DNA of 64,000 bases from Thiocapsa sp. UBA6158 (GTDB lineage Bacteria; Pseudomonadota; Gammaproteobacteria; Chromatiales; Chromatiaceae), in the NCBI RefSeq assembly GCF_002423035.1, contig NZ_DIUM01000008.1, positions 1 through 64,000 of the forward strand, in the 5' to 3' direction. Made by a program: the position numbers and the translations under genes. Every line of letters begins with the position of its first letter. Position 1 is the stretch's first letter. Positions 8,722 to 16,648 of this stretch are shown piece after piece. The notes under the pieces are model-generated. The model did not search any database, was not told the DNA's origin, and saw only the letters and a program-made list of their open reading frames with translations.

Positions 8722-8988
8722 TCAGGGGCGCCAGCGCAGGGCTAAATCGGCGAGATGAGCGATCAGGGCCAAGGCCAGCCAGGCTCCGATCCAGACCCAG
8801 TCGGCACCGGTCAAGGCAAAACGCACCGCGACCAATAGGAAGGCGCCCGCGAGCAGCAGGCCGACCAGGTCGCGCGGCGCGACACCTTTTCCCGTCAGGC
8901 GGTGGAGCACCGTCAGTGCGATCGCCTCGATCACGACCAGGCCGAGGATGAGATCGATCAAGCGCCCGCTTGCGAAGAGCTCGGCCAT
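8722..8988 (-). CDS. Small hydrophobic membrane protein, last gene of the ppsR-bchG-bchP operon
   Basis: An 88-residue protein with about three hydrophobic segments: LIDLILGLVVIEAIALTVL (residues 10-28), DLVGLLLAGAFLLVAVRFAL (about 40-59) and WIGAWLALALIAHLADLAL (about 66-84). It is therefore probably an inner-membrane protein. I do not recognise a named family. It starts 39 bp after bchP on the same strand and ends the operon. Its position suggests a link to late bacteriochlorophyll synthesis or pigment delivery, but nothing in the sequence proves this. Length, GC content and start codon are consistent with a real gene. Confidence 0.7.
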   Translation of the reverse strand: MAELFASGRLIDLILGLVVIEAIALTVLHRLTGKGVAPRDLVGLLLAGAFLLVAVRFALTGADWVWIGAWLALALIAHLADLALRWRP

Positions 8989-9027
8989 GATGGCGCCTCC
9001 CGGTGTGCTCGCCGCGATCGCGACGCG

Positions 9028-10233
9028 TCAGCGCGCCGAGACAAAACCCAAGAGGTGCGCCATATCCTTGAAGAAGACCCGCAGATGGGCCGCCGGCTTG
9101 GCGCGGACCAGACGCTTGTTCATGTAGGCATCCCAGGTCAGCGACTGCACGTCCGGGTCTTTGCACATGCTCACGAAACGCTCGCGACGCTTGTCGCTGG
9201 AATACCAAAAGTACTGCATCATCCCCAGGACCCAGAAGACCTTGCCGTGGGCCTTCATGAAGTGTGCCCGTGCGCTCTTGAGTGCGCGTGCATCGCCGGT
9301 GGAGAGAAAGGTGTCGACCGCGTCACCGGCCAGCCGTCCGCCGACCAAGGCGTAATAGATGCCTTCGCCCGAGGCTGGAGCCACCACCCCGGCGGCATCG
9401 CCCGCCAGCACCAGGTCACGTCCGTTGTCCCAGCGCTTGAGCGGTTTCAACGGGATCGGCGCGCCCTCGCGACGCAGTGTCTCGGCGTGCTCGAGCCCGG
9501 CGCGGCGACGCAGCTCGGTGGTTGCGCTCTTCAGCGAGAAGCCATCCACCGCGGTACCTACGCCGACGCTGGTCGTGTCGCCGTGGGGGAAGACCCAGCC
9601 GTAGAAGTCCGGCGAGATGTCGCCCTGATAGTAGACATCGCAGCGCGTGCCGTCGAAATCGGCCGGACCGCCGTTGGCCGGGGTCCGCACGATCTCATGA
9701 TAGGCGGCGACATATTTGATCTTGTCCGCGCCCGGAACACACTGTTTGCCGACTGCCGAGTGCGCCCCGTCGGCACCGATCACGGCGCGGGCACGGACGC
9801 GCTCGGACTCGTTGCCGCTGCGACCCGCGCCCGGTCGATAGCGGATCAGGGCGACGCCGTCGGTGTCGCGCTCGACCGCCTCGAAGGTGCCGGTGCGCCG
9901 CTCGGCTCCGGCTTGCGCGGCACGTTCGCGCAGCCACTCATCGAAATGCTCGCGATCCACCATGCCGACATAGCCGCCGTTGATGGGCATGTCCACACGC
10001 TGGTCGGACGGGGAGACCATGCGGGCTGAGTTGACCTGATTCGCCAGCATGGACTCCGGGATATCGAACTCACGCATCGCCTGCGGGGGAATGGCGCCGC
10101 CGCACGGCTTGATGCGCCCGCCGCGATCGAGCAGGAGGACGCGACGGCCGCGCCTGGCCAGATCGGTTGCAGCGGTGGCACCGGCGGGCCCGCCGCCGAC
10201 GATCGCGACGTCGAATGTTTCAAGAGTTGTCAT
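9028..10233 (-). CDS. bchP: Geranylgeranyl bacteriochlorophyll reductase
   Basis: BchP reduces three double bonds of the geranylgeranyl tail of bacteriochlorophyll to give phytyl. The 401-residue flavoprotein starts with the FAD-binding motif VAIVGGGPAGATAATDLARR and has a second FAD motif, DLVLAGDAAGVVAPASGEGI. The substrate-domain segment CGGAIPP is typical of ChlP/BchP. No membrane helix is expected; the enzyme associates peripherally with membranes. It lies 95 bp downstream of bchG on the minus strand in the order ppsR-bchG-bchP-orf. Archaeal-type lipid reductases are related, but the bchG neighbour makes BchP almost certain. Confidence 0.95.
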   Translation of the reverse strand: MTTLETFDVAIVGGGPAGATAATDLARRGRRVLLLDRGGRIKPCGGAIPPQAMREFDIPESMLANQVNSARMVSPSDQRVDMPINGGYVGMVDREHFDEWLRERAAQAGAERRTGTFEAVERDTDGVALIRYRPGAGRSGNESERVRARAVIGADGAHSAVGKQCVPGADKIKYVAAYHEIVRTPANGGPADFDGTRCDVYYQGDISPDFYGWVFPHGDTTSVGVGTAVDGFSLKSATTELRRRAGLEHAETLRREGAPIPLKPLKRWDNGRDLVLAGDAAGVVAPASGEGIYYALVGGRLAGDAVDTFLSTGDARALKSARAHFMKAHGKVFWVLGMMQYFWYSSDKRRERFVSMCKDPDVQSLTWDAYMNKRLVRAKPAAHLRVFFKDMAHLLGFVSAR

Positions 10234-10328
10234 CGAATGCTGGCCTTGAGGTTGGGTAAATCGAAGTGTTTCAAAGCCCGGGGCAAGAGCGCCGGGCAGG
10301 CGCGATCAAGCGTACTGTGGGGTTTGAC

Positions 10329-11246
10329 TCAAGCGAGAAGCCCACGCACGGCGAAGGCGCTGATCATCATCCCGGTGACGTAGACGCTGACGCCGAGACC
10401 GCTGAACCAGGTGGCCCGCTCGCGCGGACTCTGCAGAAAGCGAACCATCAGAAGCAGTTGGATCAGCAGGACCACGCCGACGGCGATGGCGTGGGCCGGC
10501 TTGTCCCAGGCGAACAAGAGCGCGATCACGATGGCCTGAGGCACGGCCATAACGATACTGGCCAGGCGTGCGGCCCCGTCGACACCGAGCTGAACCGGCA
10601 GCGAGCGCACGTTCATCTGCTTGTCGCCCTCGATCGCCTTGAAATCGTTGAGCGTCATGATGCCGTGCGCGCCGATGCTGTAGAGCACGGCGAGTGCGAG
10701 GATCCGCCAGTCCGGCATGGCGCCGCCGAGCATGACGGCCGCCCCGGTGACCCAGGCCAATCCTTCGTAAGAGAAGCCGACGGCGAGGTTCCCCCACCAG
10801 CCGTTGCCCTTGAGGCGGAAGGGCGGTGCGCTGTAGGCCCACGCCAGAGCCATGCCGATGAGCGACGCCCCGAAGACCCAGGGCCCGAGCACCCAGGCGA
10901 GCAGCAGCGAGACCGCGGTCCAGATCAGCGAGAGATAGAGGCCCCAGCGCCCCGGGATTCGACCCGAGGGGATCGGGCGGTTCGGCTCGTTGATGGCGTC
11001 CACATGACGGTCGTACCAGTCATTGACGACTTGACTCGTTCCGCACATCAGGGGGCCGGCCAAGAGCACGCCTGCGAGCAGGAGCCACCACTGCTGCAGG
11101 ACCGGCGCGCCGGATGAGACGACCCCGCACGCGAAGGCCCACATCGGCGGGAACCAGGTGATGGGGTGCGACACTTCTAAGATCGCGGGCATGGACGGGT
11201 ATGCGGACGCCGCCGTGGGTAACGCGCTTCGATTCATGCCGCTCAC
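10329..11246 (-). CDS. bchG: Bacteriochlorophyll synthase (geranylgeranyltransferase)
   Basis: BchG esterifies bacteriochlorophyllide a with geranylgeranyl diphosphate. It is a 305-residue UbiA-family membrane prenyltransferase with several transmembrane helices. The first prenyl-diphosphate (Asp-rich) motif is NDWYDRHVDAINEPNRP, and LNDFKAIEGD forms the second Asp-rich loop. The N-terminal HPITWFPPMWAFACG is typical of chlorophyll and bacteriochlorophyll synthases. The GTG start at 11246 overlaps the stop codon of the upstream ppsR (GTGA); an ATG at 11237 is an alternative. Translational coupling to the repressor gene is implied. Confidence 0.95.
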   Translation of the reverse strand: MSGMNRSALPTAASAYPSMPAILEVSHPITWFPPMWAFACGVVSSGAPVLQQWWLLLAGVLLAGPLMCGTSQVVNDWYDRHVDAINEPNRPIPSGRIPGRWGLYLSLIWTAVSLLLAWVLGPWVFGASLIGMALAWAYSAPPFRLKGNGWWGNLAVGFSYEGLAWVTGAAVMLGGAMPDWRILALAVLYSIGAHGIMTLNDFKAIEGDKQMNVRSLPVQLGVDGAARLASIVMAVPQAIVIALLFAWDKPAHAIAVGVVLLIQLLLMVRFLQSPRERATWFSGLGVSVYVTGMMISAFAVRGLLA

Positions 11247-12667
11247 TTGTCGTTTGGCGCCGATGGCTCGGCTGCTTGGTCGGTAATGCCGTATCGATCG
11301 ATTTTGACGTATAGGCTTTGGCGGCTCAACCCCAGGAGCTCGGCCGCCGAGGCGCGGTTGTCGCCTGTCAGCTTCAGGGCCGCCTCGATGCAGAGCCGCT
11401 CGATGGTATCGGTCGACTCGCGCACCAGTTCCTTGAGGGGAACCCGCCCGACCCGGTCGGTGAGTTGATCGAGCCAGCGCGGCTGCTCCGGGCTCGTCGG
11501 CTGCTCGGCATGGAGCCGGCGACCGACATCACGGATGAAGAAACCGAAATAGGGGCGCTCCCCGTTGCGTACCGCCGCGGCGGAGATCTCGATATCCGTG
11601 GTGGAGCCGTACTCGCCGCGCAAGGTGGTTGCGAAGAGCCGAACCGTGTCGTGTTGACGCAGGTTGGCCATCAAGACATTCAGGTCGACGCCCGGACGTC
11701 CGAGCCAACGGTCGAGCGACTCGCCCCGCGCCTGCTGCTCCGCGGCGATCTCGGTCAAGGCCAGGAAGGTGTTGTTCGCACTCAGGATCCGCCCGTCCGC
11801 ATCCGTGATGACGATGCAGTCCGGTGCGTTCTCGAGGACACGAAGATAGCGTGCCCGGTTCTCCGGCAGGGTCGAGGTGGCGGTCTCGGCGACGATCGGG
11901 GAGAGCCGCACCAAGAGGAACGAGAGGTTCTCCTGACGCAGCAGCGAGGCTGATACCAGGAACTCCTGCATGCCGTCGGCCAACTTGGCTCGCACGTCGT
12001 CGGCCCGCCCGGCGGCACGCACACCGGCCAACAGGCCGTTGATCGCCTGTGTGCCTTCGGTGTCGAACCCTTCCGGGAAGTGGCGGCCGATGACCCGCGT
12101 CGGGGACTCGCCGAGGAGCTGTCCGGCCGCGGGATTCGCCTCCACGACCCGCTGGGTCGGCGCATCGATGATGAGGATGGCCTCCGAAACCATGCGAAAC
12201 AGCAGCCGGTAACGGGTCTCGACTTGGCGGAAGCGCCAGTAGTCGCGCTCAAGTGCTTGCTGGGCGTCGACGAGCTGTTGTTGCAGGGCGGCCATACCCT
12301 GGAGGTTGCGCCCCAGGGCCACGACACTGGTGCCGAGACGCAAGGCCCGGTACTGGATCGGGATGTCGGTCCCGCGCACGGAGGGATGATTGACCTGTTG
12401 CCAGCGGGTGACGCGGGAGTCGGATGCCTCGCTGAGCAAGGCTTCCAGGTTCGCGCGGCTCTCCGGCAGCACGGTGGTCAGCCAGGGCTGCCCGATCCAG
12501 TCCCTGCTGAGCTCGCTTGAAAGGTCCTCGCTGCCGAAGGAGATGTCGCAGACGATTCCCGCCTGGTCGACCACGACCGCGATGTCGGTTGCGCCTTCGA
12601 CCAGCGCCGCCGCCGTGTCGGCATCGAGTGTGCCGAACGATTCCTTCGGGGCTCTGAACGGACTCAC
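11243..12667 (-). CDS. ppsR1: PpsR/CrtJ-family photosynthesis repressor, redox-cysteine copy
   Basis: A 474-residue PpsR/CrtJ homologue, close to the usual 460-470. PAS-type segments begin at ATDIAVVVDQAGIV, at RYRLLFRMVSEAILII (after the helix QQLVDAQQALERDYWRFR) and at LENAPDCIVITDADGRI. The C-terminal Fis-type HTH is NRASAAELLGLSRQSLYVKI. Cys426 in ERLCIEAAL sits where the redox-active HTH cysteine of Rhodobacter CrtJ/PpsR lies; two more cysteines are Cys40 and the one in NAPDC. GTG 12667, with GGAGGG 10 bp upstream, is chosen because PpsR similarity begins there. The frame stays open to an ATG at 12919 but that extension looks non-coding. It is the first gene of an operon with bchG and bchP, so it probably regulates its own operon as well as divergent bchF. 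Confidence 0.92.
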   Translation of the reverse strand: MSPFRAPKESFGTLDADTAAALVEGATDIAVVVDQAGIVCDISFGSEDLSSELSRDWIGQPWLTTVLPESRANLEALLSEASDSRVTRWQQVNHPSVRGTDIPIQYRALRLGTSVVALGRNLQGMAALQQQLVDAQQALERDYWRFRQVETRYRLLFRMVSEAILIIDAPTQRVVEANPAAGQLLGESPTRVIGRHFPEGFDTEGTQAINGLLAGVRAAGRADDVRAKLADGMQEFLVSASLLRQENLSFLLVRLSPIVAETATSTLPENRARYLRVLENAPDCIVITDADGRILSANNTFLALTEIAAEQQARGESLDRWLGRPGVDLNVLMANLRQHDTVRLFATTLRGEYGSTTDIEISAAAVRNGERPYFGFFIRDVGRRLHAEQPTSPEQPRWLDQLTDRVGRVPLKELVRESTDTIERLCIEAALKLTGDNRASAAELLGLSRQSLYVKIDRYGITDQAAEPSAPNDK

Positions 12668-12852
12668 GACGACCAGACCCTCCAATGCCTCCGGGCGCGC
12701 CCGCGCAACCCGTTTTCGGTGCCGATCGCGGCTGGCTCGCCGGAACATCCCCGACAGGGCGACATGCCCGTGGGCATCCGACACCTGCATCGTGGCGTCC
12801 CTCGGCCTCGAGCGCATCGCCCGACGCGGCTTCCGGCTTCGGCCGAATCCTG

Positions 12853-12874
12853 TCTTGTATCGATGATCACAAGA
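12853..12874. promoter_or_regulatory. Inverted repeat TCTTGT-N10-ACAAGA upstream of ppsR1
   Basis: Two perfect 6-bp arms flank the 10-bp centre ATCGATGATC, giving a 22-bp dyad suited to a dimeric regulator. It lies 186 bp upstream of the ppsR1 start. It contains TGT-N10-ACA, which is two bases too short for a standard PpsR site (TGT-N12-ACA). It may be a site for another regulator or a variant PpsR site. Confidence 0.35.
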
Positions 12875-13120
12875 GACCGCTTGCGCTGCTCGGGGACGAC
12901 CGTCGTCAACGAATAACACGCCGAGGCGCGAGGTGCGTGCCGCCCTGCCGATCCGTTCGGGATCGTCCGAGTGCCGCAGTTGTGCGGAGTCCGAGTCAGG
13001 GGGAGCTTGCCGCAGCAGGCATACGCCAGCTGCGGGGCGCGGCTGCTGCCGATGGCAATGCAGAAACGCCGGTTCGCCACGGTCGGGCTCGCTACCCTAT
13101 TGTGGTGCCTGGTGCGGGGT

Positions 13121-13154
13121 TGTCAAGTCAGGTTTACGTAAAGTTTGGTTGACG
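13121..13154. promoter_or_regulatory. Candidate PpsR operator in front of bchF
   Basis: TGT-N12-ACG (13121-13138) and CGT-N12-ACG (13137-13154) abut, each one or two bases from the PpsR consensus TGT-N12-ACA. Together they form a larger dyad: GTCAA, six bases, the palindrome TTTACGTAAA (13133-13142), six bases, TTGAC. The right end coincides with the predicted -35 box of bchF, so a bound dimer or tetramer would block RNA polymerase. Confidence 0.5.
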
Positions 13155-13177
13155 CATCCCTGAAAGCGGACTAGATT
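13149..13177 (+). promoter_or_regulatory. Predicted sigma-70 promoter of bchF
   Basis: TTGACG at 13149-13154, a 17-bp spacer and TAGATT at 13172-13177. Transcription would begin about 13184, at or next to the first bchF ATG. The mRNA would then be leaderless, or translation starts at a later ATG. Confidence 0.5.
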
Positions 13178-13183
13178 CGTCAT

Positions 13184-13753
13184 ATGTCGAATGCGACGGC
13201 GGATCATACCCTAGTTCGTCCACTGATGATGAATCATCCTCGAATGCAACCGCAGCAACGCAGACCTCTTTACACCCCGGAGGAGCGCCTCCGCCGCGAT
13301 GAGTCCCCGTGGACGCTGGTCCAGGGCATTCTTGCGCCGGTGCAGTTTCTGGTCTTCCTGGTGAGCCTTTATCTGGTACTGCGCTATTTGGCGACTGGCG
13401 AGGGGGAGTTCGCCGCGATCGTCTCGATCGTCGTGAAGACGCTCTTGCTCTACGCGATCATGATCACCGGCGCGATCTGGGAGCGCGTGGTCTTCGGACG
13501 CTATCTCTTCGCGCCGGCCTTCTTTTGGGAAGACGTCTTCAGCATGCTGGTGCTGGCCCTGCATACGGCCTATCTGATCGCGCTCGCCACTGCCGCGCTC
13601 GATACGCAGGGGCTCATGTGGCTGGCGCTCGCGGCTTATGCGGCTTATGTCATCAATGCCGGGCAGTTCCTGATCAAGTTGCGCGCCGCCAGGCTTGACC
13701 AAGCGCGCGACCAGGCGAAGGACCGCGATACCCTCGCGGAGGCGGCAGAATGA
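13184..13753 (+). CDS. bchF: 2-vinyl bacteriochlorophyllide hydratase
   Basis: BchF adds water to the 3-vinyl group of (bacterio)chlorophyllide on the way to the 3-acetyl group of bacteriochlorophyll a. The 189-residue protein carries the family core PLYTPEERLRRDESPWTLVQ, followed by about four membrane segments (from ILAPVQFLVFLVSLYLVL to LMWLALAAYAAYVINAGQFL). The first 25 residues before PLYTPEERL are longer than in other BchF proteins. In-frame ATGs at 13226, 13229 and 13244 are alternative starts, but none has a clear ribosome-binding site. It opens the bchFNBHLM operon; the stop codon overlaps the start of bchN. Confidence 0.93.
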   Translation: MSNATADHTLVRPLMMNHPRMQPQQRRPLYTPEERLRRDESPWTLVQGILAPVQFLVFLVSLYLVLRYLATGEGEFAAIVSIVVKTLLLYAIMITGAIWERVVFGRYLFAPAFFWEDVFSMLVLALHTAYLIALATAALDTQGLMWLALAAYAAYVINAGQFLIKLRAARLDQARDQAKDRDTLAEAAE

Positions 13754-15036
13754 GCCTGTCCCACGCTGCCGATCGTGCTCCCGCCACCGGCGACTCACTC
13801 CCGGTCGTCACGCGCGAGCGCGGCCAGCGGCAGGTGTTCTGCGGCCTGGCCGGGATCGTCTGGCTGCACCGCAAGATCCAGGATGCCTTCTTTCTCGTCG
13901 TCGGCTCGCGCACCTGTGCGCACCTGCTGCAGTCCGCGGCGGGTGTGATGATCTTCGCCGAGCCGCGCTTTGCCACCGCGATCCTGCATGAGCGCGACCT
14001 CGCCGGCTTGGCCGACTGCAACGCCGAGCTGGATCGCGTGGTCGCCGAGGTCCTGGAGCGGCGTCCCGATATCGGCACACTCTTCCTGGTCGGCTCCTGC
14101 CCGTCGGAGGTCATCAAGCTTGACTTGGCGAAGGCCGCCGAGCGTCTGTCCGGCGTTTATCGCGGACGGGTACGGATCCTCGACTATTCGGCGAGCGGTC
14201 TGGAGACCACCTTTACGCAAGGCGAGGACGCCTGTCTGAAGGCGCTGGTGCCCGAGCTGCCGCAACTTCCGAACGGCGAGCGCTCGCTGCTGGTCCTCGG
14301 CACCTTGCCCGACGTGGTCGAAGATCAATTCGCACGGCTGTTCGCCGAGCTGGGGATCGATCCGGTGCACTTCCTGCCGCCGCGTCGGACCACCGAGTTT
14401 CCTCCCCTGGGCAGCGGGACCAAGGTCCTGCTGGCCCAGCCCTTTTTAGGGGAGACGGCGCGTGCCTGTCAGGCGCGGGGGGCCAACCTGCTGACCGCGC
14501 CCTATCCCTTCGGTGTCGAAGGCACGCTCGGCTGGCTGCGTGCGGCGACCGAGGCATGGGGCGTGTCGGGCGAGGTGCTCGAGGCCGTGACGGCGCCGGC
14601 GATCGCGCGGGCGCAGCGCGGACTGGCGCATCATCGCGAAGCGCTCGCAGGCAAGCGCATCAGCTTTCTACCGGACTCGCAGCTCGAGATCCCGCTCGCG
14701 CGCTTCCTGCAGCGCGAATGCGGCATGGAGCTGGTCGAGGTCGGTACGCCGTTCCTCGATCGTCAGCTCATGGCCGAGGAGATGCGCCTCCTGCCCGAAG
14801 GCGTGCGCCTGACCGAGGGTCAGGATCTCGAACGCCAGCTCGATCGTCTGCGCGAGGATCGACCCGATCTCACGGTCTGCGGTCTGGGGCTTGCCAATCC
14901 GCTGGAGTCCGAGGGCCTGCGGACCAAGTGGTCCATCGAGCTGGTGTTTACGCCGGTGCATGGCTTCGATCAAGCCGCCGATCTTGCCGAGCTCTTCGCG
15001 CGGCCGCTACGGCGTGCTGCCTTGTTGCGGGTCTGA
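13750..15036 (+). CDS. bchN: Light-independent protochlorophyllide reductase subunit N
   Basis: BchN is one half of the nitrogenase-like NB component of dark-operative protochlorophyllide reductase, which reduces the C17-C18 double bond with electrons from BchL. The three cysteine ligands of the NB [4Fe-4S] cluster are seen in QVFCGLAG, SRTCAHLL and GSCPSEVI. Length is 428 residues, as usual. The ATG overlaps the bchF stop codon (ATGA), and bchB follows after 4 bp, so the two subunits are made together. Confidence 0.96.
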   Translation: MSLSHAADRAPATGDSLPVVTRERGQRQVFCGLAGIVWLHRKIQDAFFLVVGSRTCAHLLQSAAGVMIFAEPRFATAILHERDLAGLADCNAELDRVVAEVLERRPDIGTLFLVGSCPSEVIKLDLAKAAERLSGVYRGRVRILDYSASGLETTFTQGEDACLKALVPELPQLPNGERSLLVLGTLPDVVEDQFARLFAELGIDPVHFLPPRRTTEFPPLGSGTKVLLAQPFLGETARACQARGANLLTAPYPFGVEGTLGWLRAATEAWGVSGEVLEAVTAPAIARAQRGLAHHREALAGKRISFLPDSQLEIPLARFLQRECGMELVEVGTPFLDRQLMAEEMRLLPEGVRLTEGQDLERQLDRLREDRPDLTVCGLGLANPLESEGLRTKWSIELVFTPVHGFDQAADLAELFARPLRRAALLRV

Positions 15037-15040
15037 CGCC

Positions 15041-16648
15041 ATGCAGCTCACACTATGGTCATACGAAGGACCTCCGCACATCGGCGCGATGCGTGTCGTC
15101 GCCTCCATGGAAGGCGTGCATCTGGTTTTGCATGCCCCGCAGGGCGACACCTACGCCGATCTGCTCTTCACCATGATCGAGCGGCGCGCAACGCGCCCGC
15201 CCGTGACTTACACCAGCTTCCAGGCGCGCGAGCTGGGCAGCGATACCGCGGAGCTGGTCAAGACCAGCGTCGGCGAGGCCTTCGAGCGCTTCAAACCGCG
15301 CGTCCTCCTAGTCGGCGAGGCTTGCACGGCCGAGCTGATCCAGGATCAGCCCGGTGCCCTGGCCCGCGGGATGGGTCTGCCTGTACCGGTTCTGTCGCTC
15401 GAGCTGCCGGCCTATGCCCGCAAAGAATGCTGGGGCGCCAACGAGACCTTCTATCATCTGGTCCGTGGTCTGCTCAAGCCCCGCGTCCCGGAAGCAGGAC
15501 GTCATCCCGAGCCCAGACCGACCGATCGGCGTGCGCGTGCGAATCTGCTCGGCCCCACGGCGCTGGGCTTTCGCTGCCGCGACGATGTCGAAGAGGTCAC
15601 TCGGCTGCTCGCGTCGGTCGGCGTGGATGTTCATGTGGTCGCGCCCTTGGGCGCCACGCCCGAAGACCTGCTCCGGATCCCGGAGGCAGATTTCAACGTC
15701 TGTCTCTATCCCGAGACGGCCGACCAGACCTGTCTGTGGCTGGAGCGCATGTTCGGTCAGCCGACGGTGAAGACGGTGCCGATCGGGATCGGCGCGACCC
15801 GCGATTTTCTCGACGAGGTCGGGCGCATCGCGGGGATCGACGTGACTGATGCCAAGTCGCCGATTTCGTCTAGAATGCCCTGGTACTCGCGATCCGTCGA
15901 TTCGACCTACCTGACCGGCAAGCGTGTCTTCATCTTCGCCGACGCCACCCATGCGGTCGCCGCGGCACGGATGTGCGCCGAAGAGCTGGGCTTTACCGTC
16001 GTCGGCATCGGGACCTATGCCCGCGAGTTTGCGCGCGACGTGCGCGAGTGCGCCAAGCGCTACGGCGTCGAGCCGCTGATCACGGACGATTATCTCGAGG
16101 TCGAGAAGCGGGCGGCGGAGCTGCAACCCGAGCTGATGTTGGGCACCCAGATGGAGCGCCACATCGCCAAGCGGTTGGGTATCCCCTGCGCGGTGATCTC
16201 GGCGCCCGTGCATGTCCAGGATTTTCCGGCGCGGTATGCGCCGCAGATGGGTTTCGAAGGTGCGAACGTGATGTTCGATACCTGGGTCCACCCCCTGATG
16301 ATGGGGCTCGAAGAGCATCTCATCACCATGTTCCGGGAGGACTTCGAGTTTCACGATGCGGCCACGGCGTCGCATCTCGGATCACGGGTCGGAGCGAGTC
16401 GGCCGGCCGAGGCCGGATCCGAGTCGCATGCAGCGGCCGAACCGGCGGATTCGCCAGTCGATTCGCCGGCTCAGGCCGATGCTTCCACCGTCATTTGGGC
16501 AGCGGAAGCCGAGCAGGAGCTGAAAAAGATCCCGTTCTTCGTGCGCGGCAAGGCGCGTCGGAATACCGAGCGCTTCGCGGCGGAACAGGGCATCCAGACC
16601 ATCACTGTGGAGACGCTCTACGATGCCAAAGCGCACTTCGGCCGCTGA
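15041..16648 (+). CDS. bchB: Light-independent protochlorophyllide reductase subunit B
   Basis: BchB partners BchN in the catalytic heterotetramer of protochlorophyllide reductase. It starts MQLTLWSYEGPPHIGAMRVV and has the aspartate that serves as the unusual fourth cluster ligand in HAPQGDTYADLL, plus the cysteine in LVGEACTAELI. The C-terminal module WAAEAEQELKKIPFFVRGKARRN is the small protochlorophyllide-reductase domain. A Pro/Ala-rich linker (about residues 445-480) joins it to the core. Length is 535 residues. The 3' end overlaps bchH by 26 bp. Confidence 0.96.
   Translation: MQLTLWSYEGPPHIGAMRVVASMEGVHLVLHAPQGDTYADLLFTMIERRATRPPVTYTSFQARELGSDTAELVKTSVGEAFERFKPRVLLVGEACTAELIQDQPGALARGMGLPVPVLSLELPAYARKECWGANETFYHLVRGLLKPRVPEAGRHPEPRPTDRRARANLLGPTALGFRCRDDVEEVTRLLASVGVDVHVVAPLGATPEDLLRIPEADFNVCLYPETADQTCLWLERMFGQPTVKTVPIGIGATRDFLDEVGRIAGIDVTDAKSPISSRMPWYSRSVDSTYLTGKRVFIFADATHAVAAARMCAEELGFTVVGIGTYAREFARDVRECAKRYGVEPLITDDYLEVEKRAAELQPELMLGTQMERHIAKRLGIPCAVISAPVHVQDFPARYAPQMGFEGANVMFDTWVHPLMMGLEEHLITMFREDFEFHDAATASHLGSRVGASRPAEAGSESHAAAEPADSPVDSPAQADASTVIWAAEAEQELKKIPFFVRGKARRNTERFAAEQGIQTITVETLYDAKAHFGR

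Larger units (their letters stand above)
12668..13183. promoter_or_regulatory. Divergent regulatory region between ppsR1 and bchF
   Basis: A 516-bp stretch without a convincing gene. Open frames on both strands have Arg/Pro-rich compositions typical of chance frames in GC-rich DNA. The region holds the dyad TCTTGT-N10-ACAAGA at 12853-12874, nearer ppsR1, and the bchF operator and promoter at 13121-13177. The rest shows no clear repeat or RNA structure. Confidence 0.6.

Noticed and set aside
12668..12919. N-terminal extension of PpsR1 to ATG 12919
   Set aside because: Basic Arg-rich sequence with no PpsR similarity; the GTG at 12667 has a ribosome-binding site and gives the usual length.
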